Source: Allobosea sp. Leaf344 (GTDB lineage: Bacteria > Pseudomonadota > Alphaproteobacteria > Rhizobiales > Beijerinckiaceae). From it: a stretch of 40,840 bases of DNA. The notes under the pieces are model-generated. The model was given only the letters and a program-made list of their open reading frames with translations, was not told the origin of the DNA and ran no database searches. Positions 25,019-33,796 of the stretch are shown here, piece after piece (the stretch's first letter is position 1; the number at the start of each line of letters is the position of its first letter). The DNA is taken from assembly GCF_001426225.1 (NCBI RefSeq), contig NZ_LMRT01000015.1, positions 130,030 to 170,869 on the forward strand, read 5' to 3'. The position numbers and the translations under genes were made by a program.

Positions 25019-25047
25019 GTGACAGTTTGCCGACAGTCCCGTGACGT
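25019..25047 (-). promoter_or_regulatory. Pho-box-like repeats facing phnD
   Basis: Read on the minus strand, three 7-mers occur with an 11-bp period: ACGTCAC (25041-25047), CTGTCGG (25030-25036) and CTGTCAC (25019-25025). The last two, split by CAAA, fit the 18-bp PhoB box of two CTGTCAT-type repeats with a 4-bp spacer. The end of the site is 54 bp before the phnD start codon, a normal distance for an activator that replaces the -35 element. PhoB binding under low phosphate is the established role of this motif; binding here is inferred. Confidence 0.75.
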
Positions 25048-25049
25048 GG

Positions 25050-25067
25050 CCGTCATCTCCCTGTCAT
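25050..25067 (+). promoter_or_regulatory. Pho-box-like site facing phnM
   Basis: CCGTCAT, a 4-bp spacer CTCC, then CTGTCAT on the plus strand: 13 of 14 repeat positions match the PhoB consensus with the correct 11-bp period. It ends 47 bp before the phnM start. It lies two bases from the opposite-facing repeats, so the two divergent promoters could share a PhoB cluster. Confidence 0.8.
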
Positions 25068-25114
25068 GGTGCCCGTCCAAGCGCGGCCGTCTCATCAAAT
25101 CGAGGGAACTGGCC

Positions 25115-26257
25115 ATGGCGCTGTGGATCGAGGGCGGAACGGTGCTGCGCGATGAGCTCGGGCCGTCAGACCTGCTGCTGGAGGCGGGCCGCATCGCGCC
25201 GGAGACGGCGAGCCCGCCGGCCGCGGCGCTGCGGCTGAAGGCGCGCGGCCTGCTCGTCCTCCCCGGCATCGTCGATTGCCATGGCGATGCCTTCGAGCGC
25301 CACATCATGCCGCGGCCGGGCGTCGCCTTCGACCTCGATCTGGCGCTGCGCGACGCCGACCGGGCGCTGCTCGCCAGCGGCATCACCACCGCCTATCACG
25401 GCGTCACCTGGTCCTGGGAGCCCGGCTTGCGCGGGGCCGAGAATGCGCGCCGGCTGGTCGAGCGGATCGCGGCGCTCGCCCCCTCGCTCGGCGCCGATAC
25501 CCGCTTCCATCTGCGCCACGAGACCTTCAATCTCGATGCGGAGGAGGAGATCCGAAGCTGGCTGCGCGAGGGGCGCGTCGGTGCGCTGGCCTTCAACGAT
25601 CACACCGAGGGCACGCTCAAGGCGCGCCACCGCCCCGACAAGATCGGCAAGATGGTCGAGCGGACCGGCCTCGATCGCGCGGCCTTCGACGCGCTGGTCG
25701 AGCGGGTCTATGCCCGCAAGGGCGAGGTCGCGGGCTCGATCGAGCGGCTGGCGCAGGCGGCGCGGGAGGCCGGGGTGCCGATGCTCTCCCATGACGATAT
25801 GACCCCGGCGATGCGCCGCTGGTACAGGGAGCGGGGCGTCGGCATCGCCGAATTCCCGATCGACGAGGCGACGGCGCGCGAGGCGGCGGCTGCGGGCGAA
25901 GCCATCGTCTTCGGCGCACCCAATGTCGTGCGCGGCGGCTCGCATACCGGCTGTCCCGCCGCCGAGGAGATGGTGCGGGAGGGGCTCTGCACCATCCTCG
26001 CCTCGGATTACTATTATGCTGCGCTGCTGCAGGCGCCTTTCGCGCTGGTCGAGCGCGGCGCCGCCACCTTGGCCAGCGCCTGGGCGCTCGTCTCGCGCAA
26101 CCCGGCCGAGGCGCTGGGCCTTGTCGACCGCGGCGCGATCAGGCCGGGCCTGCGGGCCGACCTCGTCCTGGTCGAGCCCGGCCCGCAGCCGCGCATCGCA
26201 GCCACGATCGTCGCCGGCCGCCTGGTGCATCTGGCGGATCAGCGGCTGCTGGCGTGA
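25115..26257 (+). CDS. phnM: PhnM: alpha-D-ribose 1-methylphosphonate 5-triphosphate diphosphatase
   Basis: Amidohydrolase-fold enzyme of the carbon-phosphorus lyase pathway that removes pyrophosphate from the ribosyl triphosphate intermediate. The protein is 380 residues from the ATG at 25115 behind a GAGGGAA ribosome site; the long open stretch before it is antisense to phnD. Metal-site wording typical of PhnM: VDCHGDAFERHIMPRPGV (about 53-70, with His56), AFNDHTEGTL, the SHDDMTP motif and the late ILASDYYYAALLQAPF. It is divergent from phnDCE. The lyase core genes phnG-L are not in the window, so either they lie elsewhere or this copy works apart from them. Confidence 0.93.
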   Translation: MALWIEGGTVLRDELGPSDLLLEAGRIAPETASPPAAALRLKARGLLVLPGIVDCHGDAFERHIMPRPGVAFDLDLALRDADRALLASGITTAYHGVTWSWEPGLRGAENARRLVERIAALAPSLGADTRFHLRHETFNLDAEEEIRSWLREGRVGALAFNDHTEGTLKARHRPDKIGKMVERTGLDRAAFDALVERVYARKGEVAGSIERLAQAAREAGVPMLSHDDMTPAMRRWYRERGVGIAEFPIDEATAREAAAAGEAIVFGAPNVVRGGSHTGCPAAEEMVREGLCTILASDYYYAALLQAPFALVERGAATLASAWALVSRNPAEALGLVDRGAIRPGLRADLVLVEPGPQPRIAATIVAGRLVHLADQRLLA

Positions 26258-26364
26258 GGCGGCAGGGCGCGTTTACGGACGACCGGGTTTTTTGGTAGAG
26301 GGTTTCGGCCGGGCCGGCCCAGGGCTGCGGCCAGCCTTCACCCGAACTCGGATATCGCCTCGCC

Positions 26365-27384
26365 GTGATCGCTTCGCAGACGATGCCGCATCCTGCCGCG
26401 CCCTGGCGCTTCAGTGTCGCCCCCATGATGGACTGGACCGATCGGTATTGCCGGGTCGTCCATCGGCTGATGTCGCGCCATGCGCGTCTCTATACCGAGA
26501 TGGTCACGGCCCAGGCGGTGATCCGGGGCGATCGCGCGCGGCTGATCGGCTTCGACGCAATGGAGCATCCGGTCGCGCTGCAGCTCGGCGGCAATGATCC
26601 GCGGCTGCTGGCGGAGGCGGCGCGGATCGGCCAGGATTTCGGCTATGACGAGATCAACCTCAATTGCGGCTGCCCGTCCGACCGCGTCCAGGGCGGGGCC
26701 TTCGGCGCCTGCCTGATGCGGGAGCCGGCGCTGGTCGGCGACTGCGTCGCGGCGATGAAGCAGGCGGTCGCCATCCCGGTCACCGTGAAATGCCGGATCG
26801 GCGTCGACGACCAGGATCCGGAGGCGGCGCTGGAGGCGCTGACCCGCGCCACGCGCGAGGCCGGAGTCGACGCGCTGATCGTCCATGCCCGCAAGGCCTG
26901 GCTGCAGGGGCTCTCGCCCAAGGAGAATCGCGAGGTGCCGCCGCTCGATTACGACAGGGCCTATCGGCTCAAGGCGGCCCATCCCGATCTGCCTGTGGCG
27001 GTCAATGGCGGCATCCGGCATCCCGCCGAATGGGCCGCTCATCTCGCCGCCTGCGACGGGGTGATGATCGGCCGCGAAGCCTATCAAAACCCGGAAATCC
27101 TGCTGCAGGTCGATCCGCTGCTGTTCGGCGAGGCGGCGCCGGTCGCGGACGCCTTCGAGATGCTGGAGGCGCTCGAGCCGCATATCGCCGCCCATCTGGC
27201 CGCCGGCGGCCGCCTCCACGCCTTCACCCGCCATCTCGTCGGGCTCTTCCCGGGCCGGCGTGGCTCGCGTCTCTTCCGCCGTCATCTCGCCGAGCATTGC
27301 GTCGGCCTCGGCGCCGGGCTCGCCGATCTGCGCGCCGCCGTGGCGCATGTCGCCCGGGACGAGCCGCAGATCGCGGCAGCCTGA
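26365..27384 (+). CDS. dusA: tRNA-dihydrouridine synthase A
   Basis: FMN enzyme that reduces uridine to dihydrouridine in the D-loop of tRNA. The frame from the GTG gives 339 residues; an ATG at 26383 (MPHPAAPWR) is an equally good start and neither has a clear ribosome site. FMN-barrel marks are FSVAPMMDWTDRYCR near the N-terminus, the catalytic Cys103 in NLNCGCPSDRVQGGAFGACLM, KCRIGVDDQD, the VHARKAWLQGLSPKENR stretch typical of the DusA subgroup, and VAVNGGI. The 107 bp before it hold no feature I can name. The thioesterase gene starts 9 bp after its stop, so they probably share a transcript. Confidence 0.95.
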   Translation: MIASQTMPHPAAPWRFSVAPMMDWTDRYCRVVHRLMSRHARLYTEMVTAQAVIRGDRARLIGFDAMEHPVALQLGGNDPRLLAEAARIGQDFGYDEINLNCGCPSDRVQGGAFGACLMREPALVGDCVAAMKQAVAIPVTVKCRIGVDDQDPEAALEALTRATREAGVDALIVHARKAWLQGLSPKENREVPPLDYDRAYRLKAAHPDLPVAVNGGIRHPAEWAAHLAACDGVMIGREAYQNPEILLQVDPLLFGEAAPVADAFEMLEALEPHIAAHLAAGGRLHAFTRHLVGLFPGRRGSRLFRRHLAEHCVGLGAGLADLRAAVAHVARDEPQIAAA

Positions 27385-27393
27385 GGAGGGCCG

Positions 27394-27849
27394 ATGAGCA
27401 GCACGACACTGACAGCCGAGGAGGCTGGCGCCCGCGTCCGCGCGAGCTTCGACAAACAGAGCTTCATGCGGACGCTCGGCGCCTCGCTCATCCGGGTCGC
27501 GCCGGGCGAGGTCGAGATCGCCATGCCGGTCGCGGGGCATCTCTGCCAGCAGCACGGTTTCGTGCATGCCGGCGCGGTCGCCTCCATCGCCGATTCCGCC
27601 TGCGGCTATGCGGCATTGAGCCTGATGGCGCCGGGCGTCGGGGTGTTGACCGCCGAGTTCAAGATCAATCTCGTCGCGCCCGCTGCGGGCGAGCGGCTGC
27701 TGGCCAGGGGGCGGGTCGTCAAGGCCGGCCGGACCCTGACCCTGGCCATGGCGGAGGTCTTCGCCGTCACCGGGGACGGCGAAAAGCTCTGCGCGGTGAT
27801 GACCGCGACCTGCATGAGCGTTGCAGGCCGCGATGGCGTCGCCGACTGA
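27394..27849 (+). CDS. PaaI-family hotdog thioesterase
   Basis: Acyl-CoA thioesterase-like protein of 151 residues with one hotdog domain. The active-site segment reads QQHGFVHAGAVASIADSACGYAA, with Asp67 as the probable catalytic acid and the His-Ala-Gly turn in place of the more common His-Gly-Gly. The middle strand region (LTAEFKINLVAPAAGERLLARG) is typical of the PaaI/4-hydroxybenzoyl-CoA group. A GAGGAG ribosome site precedes the ATG. It lies 9 bp after dusA. Substrate is unknown. Confidence 0.88.
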   Translation: MSSTTLTAEEAGARVRASFDKQSFMRTLGASLIRVAPGEVEIAMPVAGHLCQQHGFVHAGAVASIADSACGYAALSLMAPGVGVLTAEFKINLVAPAAGERLLARGRVVKAGRTLTLAMAEVFAVTGDGEKLCAVMTATCMSVAGRDGVAD

Positions 27850-27860
27850 GCCCGGCCGGG

Positions 27861-29087
27861 TCAGCCCGGCCCGGCGCCCTGGGTGGCGAGGTAGACGGCA
27901 TAGAGCGACTGGCTCGCCGCCATGAACAGGCGGTTCCGCTTCGGCCCGCCGAAGCAGATATTGCCGCAGATCTCCGGCAGCCGGATCCGGCCGATCAGCT
28001 TGCCCTCCGGGTTGAACACGCAGACCCCGCTATAGCCGACGGCGCGGCCGGCATTGCTGGAGGCCCAGAGATTGCCCTCGACATCGCAGCGCAGCCCGTC
28101 CGGCCCGCATTTCACCCCGTCGACCATGCAATCCGAGAACAGCTTCTGGTTGGAGAGCCTGTTGTCGGGCCCGACATCGAAGACATGGATGTCGCCCTTG
28201 CCGCCGGGCCCGGTATCGCCCGGCCCCTTGCCTGTGGAGGCGATGTAGAGCTTCCTGTAGTCCGGCGAGAAGCACAGCCCGTTCGGGTCCGGCACCTGGC
28301 TTTCGCTGACCACGAGATCGACGCGCCCGCTCGGATCGATGCGGTAGCAATTGGTCGGCAATTCGCGCTTCGCCAGGCCGATGCCGGGCGGCTGGCCGAG
28401 CCGCGGATTGATCCTGCCATTGGCGTTGCTCGGCCCGCCCGCGGCATCCGGCGCGCCTTCATAGAGCTGCCCGCCATAGGGCGGATCGGTGAACCAGTAG
28501 CTGCCGTCGGGATGGGCGACCACGTCATTGGGCGAGTTCAGCTTCTTGCCCTCGAACGCATCGGCCAGCACCGTCGCGGAGCCGTCGAGTTCGTAGCGCA
28601 CCACGCGGCGGTTGAGATGCTCGCAGGAGAGCTGCCGGCCCTGGAAATCGAAGCTGTTGCCGTTGCTGTTGCCGGAAGGGGAGCGGAACACGCTGACCCG
28701 CCCGTCATCCTCCAGCCACCGCATCTGCCGGTTGTTGGGAATGTCGCTCCAGACGAGATAGCGGCCCTGGGCGTTCCAGGCCGGCCCTTCCGACCAGAGC
28801 GCGCCGGTCCAGAGCCGCTCGATCGCGGCATTGGGCTGGGCTAGCCCGCCGAAGGAGGGGTCGAGGGTCAGGATGTCGGGATCCCAGAAATAGGTGGTCG
28901 GCGCGCCGCGCCGGCTGAAGTCCCGTGGCGGATTCGTGATCGTGCTCGGCGGGGCGGCGGGGCCGGGGCTGCCCTGGGCGAGGGCCGGTCCTGCCGAGGC
29001 GGCGAGCAGCCCGACGGCGCCGGCTCCGAGCAGGCCTCGCCGGGTGAGCCGCTCATTTGCTTGAGTTTCTGCGAAATCGTCTTCCAT
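27861..29087 (-). CDS. Tat-exported SMP-30/gluconolactonase-family protein
   Basis: Six-bladed beta-propeller lactonase-type protein of 408 residues. The N-terminus carries a Tat signal (RLTRRGLLGAGAVGLLAAS) ending in ALAQG at about 38, so it is exported folded to the periplasm. Metal-site residues of the SMP-30 family are visible: the Glu of SEGPAW, the Asn of KLNSPNDVVAHPDG, the Asn of VPDPNGLCFSPD and the Asp of CGPDGLRCDVEG. The likely reaction is hydrolysis of a sugar lactone, but substrate is not shown. A strong GGGAGG ribosome site precedes the ATG, and an AT-rich segment with TATAAAAT (29102-29109, minus strand) may hold its -10 element. It is convergent with the thioesterase (11 bp). 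Confidence 0.91.
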   Translation of the reverse strand: MEDDFAETQANERLTRRGLLGAGAVGLLAASAGPALAQGSPGPAAPPSTITNPPRDFSRRGAPTTYFWDPDILTLDPSFGGLAQPNAAIERLWTGALWSEGPAWNAQGRYLVWSDIPNNRQMRWLEDDGRVSVFRSPSGNSNGNSFDFQGRQLSCEHLNRRVVRYELDGSATVLADAFEGKKLNSPNDVVAHPDGSYWFTDPPYGGQLYEGAPDAAGGPSNANGRINPRLGQPPGIGLAKRELPTNCYRIDPSGRVDLVVSESQVPDPNGLCFSPDYRKLYIASTGKGPGDTGPGGKGDIHVFDVGPDNRLSNQKLFSDCMVDGVKCGPDGLRCDVEGNLWASSNAGRAVGYSGVCVFNPEGKLIGRIRLPEICGNICFGGPKRNRLFMAASQSLYAVYLATQGAGPG

Positions 29088-29411
29088 CGTATCCTCCCTC
29101 GATTTTATAGTGATTGAAACGATTTAGACTTAGGGTTCAGATGCGTTTCGTCGTGCGGTCTCCTGGGGCGGGCGGGGATCGGGCGCCGCGCGATGCGGGG
29201 CGCCGCTTGCAGATCAGCAGCGCTGCACGCTCCGGTCGAGCCCTCATGAAGAGCGGGCGGACCTGACGTCACCGCATGCTCGCGGGCCTGCGTCTTGCTT
29301 GCCGTGGCCTTCGCTACACCCAGTCTGAGGCATGCCAGCCCTGTGCCGTGCAGCTTGCCGTGACGGCTCAAATCGAGCACAGCTTCGGCCCCATCCCACC
29401 GGAACTCCCCG
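29088..29411. other. Intergenic region between the divergent lactonase and TauE/SafE genes
   Basis: These 324 bp hold no gene I can support. The left 50 bp are clearly AT-rich for this genome and include a possible minus-strand -10 (TATAAAAT at 29102-29109) for the lactonase gene; no matching TTGACA-type -35 is present. The middle and right parts return to normal GC. A 125-codon minus-strand open frame (29105-29482) crosses into the TauE gene, has no family likeness and is taken as chance. Confidence 0.5.
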
Positions 29412-30245
29412 ATGCTCGCTGGTATCCCTCTGGGCGATCTCGCCTTCCTCGCCGTGTCGCTGGTCCTGGCCGGTGCCTTCACCGGTGTCCTGGCCGGGCT
29501 GTTCGGCGTCGGCGGCGGCGCCGTGATCGTGCCGATCCTCTATGAGGTGTTCCGCGTCATCGGCGTGGCGGAGGAGGTACGCATGCCACTCTGCGTCGGC
29601 ACCTCGCTCGCCATCATCATCCCGACCTCGATCCGCTCCTTCCAGGCGCATCGCGCCAAGGGGATGGTCGACATGTCGATCCTGCGGATCTGGGCCGTGC
29701 CGGTGGTGCTCGGCGTGATCGGCGGCAGCTATATCGCGCGTTTCGCCCCGCCCGATCTATTCAAGATCGTCTTCGTCGTGGTCGCGGTGGCGAGCGCGCT
29801 GCGCCTGCTCTTCGCCTCCGACAAATGGCAGCTCGGCACGGAGATGCCCGGCAAGATCCTGATGACGATCTATGGCGGCATCATCGGCGTGCTGTCGGCG
29901 CTGATGGGCATCGGCGGCGGCCAGCTCTCCAGCCTGTTCATGACCTTCTATGGAAGGCCGATCCACCAGGCCGTGGCGACCTCGTCCGGGCTGGGCGTGC
30001 TGATCTCGATCCCCGGCGCGCTGGGCTACATCTATGCCGGCTGGCCCAAAATGGACGTGTTGCCGCCGCTCTCGCTCGGCTACGTCTCCTTCATCGGCTT
30101 CCTGCTGTTCATCCCGACCTCGATCTGGACGGCACCGATCGGCGCGCGCCTGGCCCACCGCCTGTCGAAGCGCCGGCTGGAGGTCGCCTTCGGCCTGTTC
30201 CTGCTGGTCGTCGCGGCGCGCTTCGTGATCTCGCTGCTGGGCTGA
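29412..30245 (+). CDS. TauE/SafE-family (DUF81) membrane permease
   Basis: Inner-membrane protein of 277 residues with about eight helices arranged as two repeats. Each repeat carries the glycine motif of the family: GLFGVGGGAVIVPIL (about 29-43) and ALMGIGGGQLSSLF (about 163-176), and the first is followed by the GTSLAIIIPTS stretch. Members export sulfite, sulfoacetate and other organosulfur anions, and many have no known substrate. No sulfur-metabolism gene is adjacent, so the substrate is open. The ATG has only a weak GGAA ribosome site. It is convergent with the DUF1289 gene. Confidence 0.9.
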   Translation: MLAGIPLGDLAFLAVSLVLAGAFTGVLAGLFGVGGGAVIVPILYEVFRVIGVAEEVRMPLCVGTSLAIIIPTSIRSFQAHRAKGMVDMSILRIWAVPVVLGVIGGSYIARFAPPDLFKIVFVVVAVASALRLLFASDKWQLGTEMPGKILMTIYGGIIGVLSALMGIGGGQLSSLFMTFYGRPIHQAVATSSGLGVLISIPGALGYIYAGWPKMDVLPPLSLGYVSFIGFLLFIPTSIWTAPIGARLAHRLSKRRLEVAFGLFLLVVAARFVISLLG

Positions 30246-30275
30246 CGCCGGCACGCGAATGAGGGCGCTTTGCCG

Positions 30276-30470
30276 TCAGGGGGACGGCGGCCGGACCAGC
30301 CCCGCGGCCTTGCGGCGCTCGGGCAGGAGCGCCATCACGGCCAGCCGCTCGGCCTCGCTCAGCCGAGCCCATTGCGCGATCTCCTGCAGGCTCCGGCCGC
30401 AGCCTTCGCAGAGCCGGCTGGCCGGATCGATGACGCAGAGCCTGATGCAGGGGCTGGAAGTGGTGCTCAT
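30276..30470 (-). CDS. DUF1289 small cysteine-rich protein
   Basis: A 64-residue protein starting [20 protein letters not shown]. It has the four-cysteine pattern of DUF1289 (C-x3-C, then C-x2-C in LCEGCGRSL), likely a metal-binding knot, followed by [22 protein letters not shown]. Function of the family is unknown. Its ATG overlaps the TGA of cobS by 4 bp, so the pair is translationally coupled. An open stretch of 12 codons upstream lies within cobS and is not counted. Confidence 0.88.
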   Translation of the reverse strand: MSTTSSPCIRLCVIDPASRLCEGCGRSLQEIAQWARLSEAERLAVMALLPERRKAAGLVRPPSP

Positions 30471-31354
30471 GGCCGGGCCCCGCCCAGAACCAGGGCGAAG
30501 CCGCAATAGACCGCGATCTCGCCGATCTGCTGCACGGCGCCGACGATATCCCCGGTCTGGCCGCCGATCATCCGCCTCGCCAGCGCCGCCAGCCCCCGCG
30601 CCGCGGCATGGCAGAGGGCGAGCGCCAGCGCCAGCGCTGCGAGCGGCAGCCCAGCGGCCAGCGTGATCGCGAGCGACAGGGCGGCCGCCAGGACGAAGCC
30701 GATCCAGGCGGTGCGCCGAAGCGGCCGGCCGACCGCGGCCGAGGCCCCGCCGCTGCGCGCCGCGGGTTCGCGCGCCAGGAGCCCGACGCCCTCGGCCCGC
30801 GACCAGGCGGCGGCGAGCAGCAGGCAGCCGGCCGCGGCGACAGGCCCGGCGGCGCCGAGGATAGAGGCCAGGCCCGCGATCCGCAGCAGCAAAGCGAGCC
30901 CGATCGCGACCGCGCCGAAGGAGCCGACGCGGCTGTCCTTCATGATCTCGAGCCGCCGCTCGGCGCTATGGCCGCCGAACAGCCCGTCGGCGCTGTCGCC
31001 CAGCCCATCCTCGTGAAAGGCGCCGGTGGTCACGACCAGCGCCGCGATGGCGAGCCCCGCCGCCAGCATCGGGTGGACGCCGGCCGCACCGCTCCCGAGC
31101 AGGACGAGCGCGGCGGGCAAAGCGATGACGAGCGCGGCGAGCGGCACCGCCCGCGGCACCAGCCGGAAATCGGGCAGGGCGTGCCGGTCCGCCTCGCCGG
31201 GGAGTGCCGGCACTGGCAGGCGCGAATAGAAGCGGATGCAGATGGCGCCGGCCCGCAGCCAGCCCGGCCAGAACGGCGGGGGGGCGGCCGGTGCGGCGGC
31301 GCCCTGCCGCGGCTCCTCCGCCTGCGCTCCGCCCGAGCTCTGCATCCCGGCCAT
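30467..31354 (-). CDS. cobS: Adenosylcobinamide-GDP ribazoletransferase (cobalamin synthase)
   Basis: Joins adenosylcobinamide-GDP to alpha-ribazole to make adenosylcobalamin, the last assembly step; an inner-membrane enzyme (called CobV in some aerobic bacteria). The protein is 295 residues with several hydrophobic helices. The family active-site motif [19 protein letters not shown] lies at about 111-129, followed by [18 protein letters not shown]. The near C-terminal [20 protein letters not shown] stretch is also conserved. An ATG three codons in is an alternative start; the first about 25 residues are Ala/Pro/Gln-rich and poorly conserved by eye. It is divergent from cobT, its partner enzyme, across 120 bp. 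Confidence 0.95.
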   Translation of the reverse strand: MAGMQSSGGAQAEEPRQGAAAPAAPPPFWPGWLRAGAICIRFYSRLPVPALPGEADRHALPDFRLVPRAVPLAALVIALPAALVLLGSGAAGVHPMLAAGLAIAALVVTTGAFHEDGLGDSADGLFGGHSAERRLEIMKDSRVGSFGAVAIGLALLLRIAGLASILGAAGPVAAAGCLLLAAAWSRAEGVGLLAREPAARSGGASAAVGRPLRRTAWIGFVLAAALSLAITLAAGLPLAALALALALCHAAARGLAALARRMIGGQTGDIVGAVQQIGEIAVYCGFALVLGGARP

Positions 31355-31474
31355 GCCGCGCCATCCCCATCGAGAATTGTCTTCCCCGTCCCGAGCCTAT
31401 AGCAGCAGCGCAGGGCCGGCTGCCATGGGCAAGCGCCGTGCCGCCGGCTCTGCCCCAGCCTCGATGAGACCGCC

Positions 31475-32494
31475 ATGTCCGTGTCCGGCCTGCCTTTCGA
31501 CGATATCCGCGGCATGATCGCCGGCATGCCCGGCCCGGACATGGCTGCCGCCAATGCCGTACGCGCCCGCGACAAGGAGCTGACCAAGCCGGCGGGCAGC
31601 CTCGGCCGGCTGGAGGAGATCGCCGAATTCCTGGCGGCCTGGCAGGGCAAGGCGCCGCCGCGCGTCGATCGGCCGCTGGTCTGCGTCTTCGCCGGCAATC
31701 ACGGCGTCGTCGCCCAGGGGGTCTCCGCCTATCCGCAGGGCGTGACGCGCCAGATGCTGGAGAATTTCGCGGCGGGCGGCGCCGCGATCAACCAGATCTG
31801 CGCCGCCTATGACCTCGGCTTCAAGGTCTTCGATCTCGCTCTCGACCTGCCGACGGGCGATTTCACCGAGGGCGACGCGCTGGACGAGCGCGCCTGCGTC
31901 GCCACCATGGCCTTCGGCATGGAATCCTTGGCCGGCGGCTGCGATCTGCTCTGTCTCGGCGAGATGGGCATCGGCAACACCACTGCGGCGGCGGCGGTCT
32001 ATGCGGCGCTGTATGGCGGCGAGGCGGCCTTCTGGTGCGGGCGCGGCACCGGCGTCGACGATGCCGGGCTGCAGCGCAAGATCGCCGCGGTCGAGGCAGG
32101 ACTCGTTCTGCACCGGCCCCATCTCGGCGATCCGCTCGAGGTGCTGCGTCGCTTCGGCGGCCGCGAGATGGCGGCGATCTGCGGCGCCATCCTCGCGGCG
32201 CGGCTGCAGCGCATCCCCGTCATCCTGGACGGATATGTCGTCTGTGCCGCCGCCGCCGTGCTGCAGGCGCTGGAGCCGTCGGCGCTGGACCATTGCCTCG
32301 CCGGCCATCTCTCGGCCGAGGGCGCTCATCGCGACGTGCTGGCGCGGCTCGGCAAGCAGCCGCTGCTGGCGCTGGAGATGCGGCTAGGCGAAGGGACGGG
32401 CGCGGCGCTCGCCGCCGGCCTGGTCAAGGCGGCGGCGGCGATGCATGGCGGCATGGCCACCTTCGACCAGGCCAGGGTCTCGCGCGGCGGCTGA
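31475..32494 (+). CDS. cobT: Nicotinate-nucleotide:dimethylbenzimidazole phosphoribosyltransferase
   Basis: Makes alpha-ribazole 5'-phosphate from dimethylbenzimidazole and nicotinate mononucleotide, which supplies the lower ligand of cobalamin (called CobU in aerobic-pathway naming). The protein is 339 residues. Family marks are LTKPAGSLGRLEEIA (about 36-50), FAGNHGVVAQGVSAYPQ (about 72-88), LCLGEMGIGNTTAAAA, and the catalytic Glu306 in RLGEGTGAALAAGLV. It is divergent from cobS. A B12-box-like string lies just before the start but no full riboswitch can be built (see rejected items). It is convergent with the next gene, 5 bp apart. Confidence 0.96.
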   Translation: MSVSGLPFDDIRGMIAGMPGPDMAAANAVRARDKELTKPAGSLGRLEEIAEFLAAWQGKAPPRVDRPLVCVFAGNHGVVAQGVSAYPQGVTRQMLENFAAGGAAINQICAAYDLGFKVFDLALDLPTGDFTEGDALDERACVATMAFGMESLAGGCDLLCLGEMGIGNTTAAAAVYAALYGGEAAFWCGRGTGVDDAGLQRKIAAVEAGLVLHRPHLGDPLEVLRRFGGREMAAICGAILAARLQRIPVILDGYVVCAAAAVLQALEPSALDHCLAGHLSAEGAHRDVLARLGKQPLLALEMRLGEGTGAALAAGLVKAAAAMHGGMATFDQARVSRGG

Positions 32495-32499
32495 GGCGC

Positions 32500-33684
32500 C
32501 TATTGCAGGTCGCCGAAGGCCCGCTGCAGGCGCTGCACCGCCTCCTCGACCACCGCGCGCGGCGTCGCCAAATTGAAGCGCAGGAAGCTCTCGCCGCCGC
32601 TGCCGAAGCTGCCGCCGTGATTGGCCGCGATCTTCGCCTGTTTCTCGATGCGCGCGGTGAATTCCTTCGGCTCCATGCCCGTGCCGGAGAAATCGACCCA
32701 GGCCAGATAGGTCGATTCCAGCGCCATCGAGCGCACGCCGGGGATGCGCGCCAGCCCCTCATCGAAGAGGCGGCGATTGCCGTCGAGATAGCGCACGAGG
32801 GCATCGACCCAGGCGGCGCCCTCCGGGCTGTAGGCGGCGGTGGCCATCGCCATGCCGAAGGAATTGGGCGAGATGCCGAGCGCGTTCATCCGGGCGCGGA
32901 ACGGCGCCCGCAGCGCCTCGTCGGGAATGATCACGTTGCCGATATGCGCGCCCGCGATGTTGAAGGTCTTGGTCGTCGCCGTCATCATCACCAGCCGATC
33001 CATGATCTCCGGTGCCGCCACGGGCATCGGCAGGTGGCGGTGGCCCGGCATCACCAGATCATGATGGATCTCGTCGGAGACCAGGATCAGCTCGTGGCGC
33101 CGGCAGAACTCGGCGATGGCGCGCAGCTCCTCCCGCGTCCACACGCGCCCGCCCGGATTATGCGGCGAGCACAGGATCAGCATCCGCTCCGCGCCGGTCA
33201 TCAGCTGCTCCCAGCCGGCGATGTCGAGGCCGTAGCGCCCATCCTCCAGCGCCAGCCTGCATTCCACCACGCGGCGGCCGCAGGCCCGCACGATCCTGGC
33301 GAAGGCATGGTAGACCGGGGTCATCAGCAGCACGCCGTCGCCGGGCTTCGTATAGGCTTCGACGCACAGCGCCGTGCCGTTGACCAGGCCATGGGTGGTG
33401 AAGATCGAGGCCGGCTCCACCTCCCAGCCATGCCGCTCCTTCATCCACCAGCCGATCGCGGCGAGATTGGCCCGGTCATCCCCGAAATAGCCGTAGACGC
33501 CATGGTCTGCCATGGCGGTGACCGCAGCCTGTACGCAGGCCGGCGGGCGGAAATCCATGTCGGCGACCCACATCGCGATCCCGTCGGCGGGGGAGACGCC
33601 ATAGCTCGGCTCCATCATGTCCCATTTCGCGGAATGGGTGCCGCGGCGGTCGATCAGCTCGTCGAAATCAGGCGCTTGGGTCAT
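32500..33684 (-). CDS. MalY/PatB-type PLP aminotransferase, probable C-S beta-lyase
   Basis: Fold-type I PLP enzyme of 394 residues. The N-terminal AMWVADMDFRPP (about 37-48) is the signature of the MalY/PatB cystathionine beta-lyase group. The PLP Lys239 lies in TATTKTFNIAGAHIGN, with CSPHNPGGRVW and VSDEIHHDLV (Asp204) as the other cofactor-binding motifs, and the C-terminal Arg in FLRFNLATPR for the substrate carboxylate. Such enzymes cleave cystathionine or other cysteine S-conjugates to thiol, pyruvate and ammonia; some also transaminate. The ribosome site is weak. I see no operon partner. Confidence 0.9.
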   Translation of the reverse strand: MTQAPDFDELIDRRGTHSAKWDMMEPSYGVSPADGIAMWVADMDFRPPACVQAAVTAMADHGVYGYFGDDRANLAAIGWWMKERHGWEVEPASIFTTHGLVNGTALCVEAYTKPGDGVLLMTPVYHAFARIVRACGRRVVECRLALEDGRYGLDIAGWEQLMTGAERMLILCSPHNPGGRVWTREELRAIAEFCRRHELILVSDEIHHDLVMPGHRHLPMPVAAPEIMDRLVMMTATTKTFNIAGAHIGNVIIPDEALRAPFRARMNALGISPNSFGMAMATAAYSPEGAAWVDALVRYLDGNRRLFDEGLARIPGVRSMALESTYLAWVDFSGTGMEPKEFTARIEKQAKIAANHGGSFGSGGESFLRFNLATPRAVVEEAVQRLQRAFGDLQ

Positions 33685-33796
33685 GGCAAAGCTCGGATGA
33701 GGGAATCAGGTCGCGCCGGATGATAGCGGCAGCTTCGGCGGATGAGCGGGAGGCAGGCGGAGGAGGGGGGCCGCTTCCGGCGCAGGACGGGCGGCG

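Noticed and set aside
29105..29482. 125-codon minus-strand open frame across the lactonase/TauE gap
   Set aside because: It overlaps the start of the TauE/SafE gene, lacks a ribosome site and shows no domain.
31421..31474. B12-box-like string (AGCC ... GAGACC ... GCC) directly ahead of cobT
   Set aside because: The match needs an insertion and a deletion, the other conserved core elements of a cobalamin riboswitch are missing, and the 120-bp gap is too short and shared with cobS. Covariance-model search would decide.
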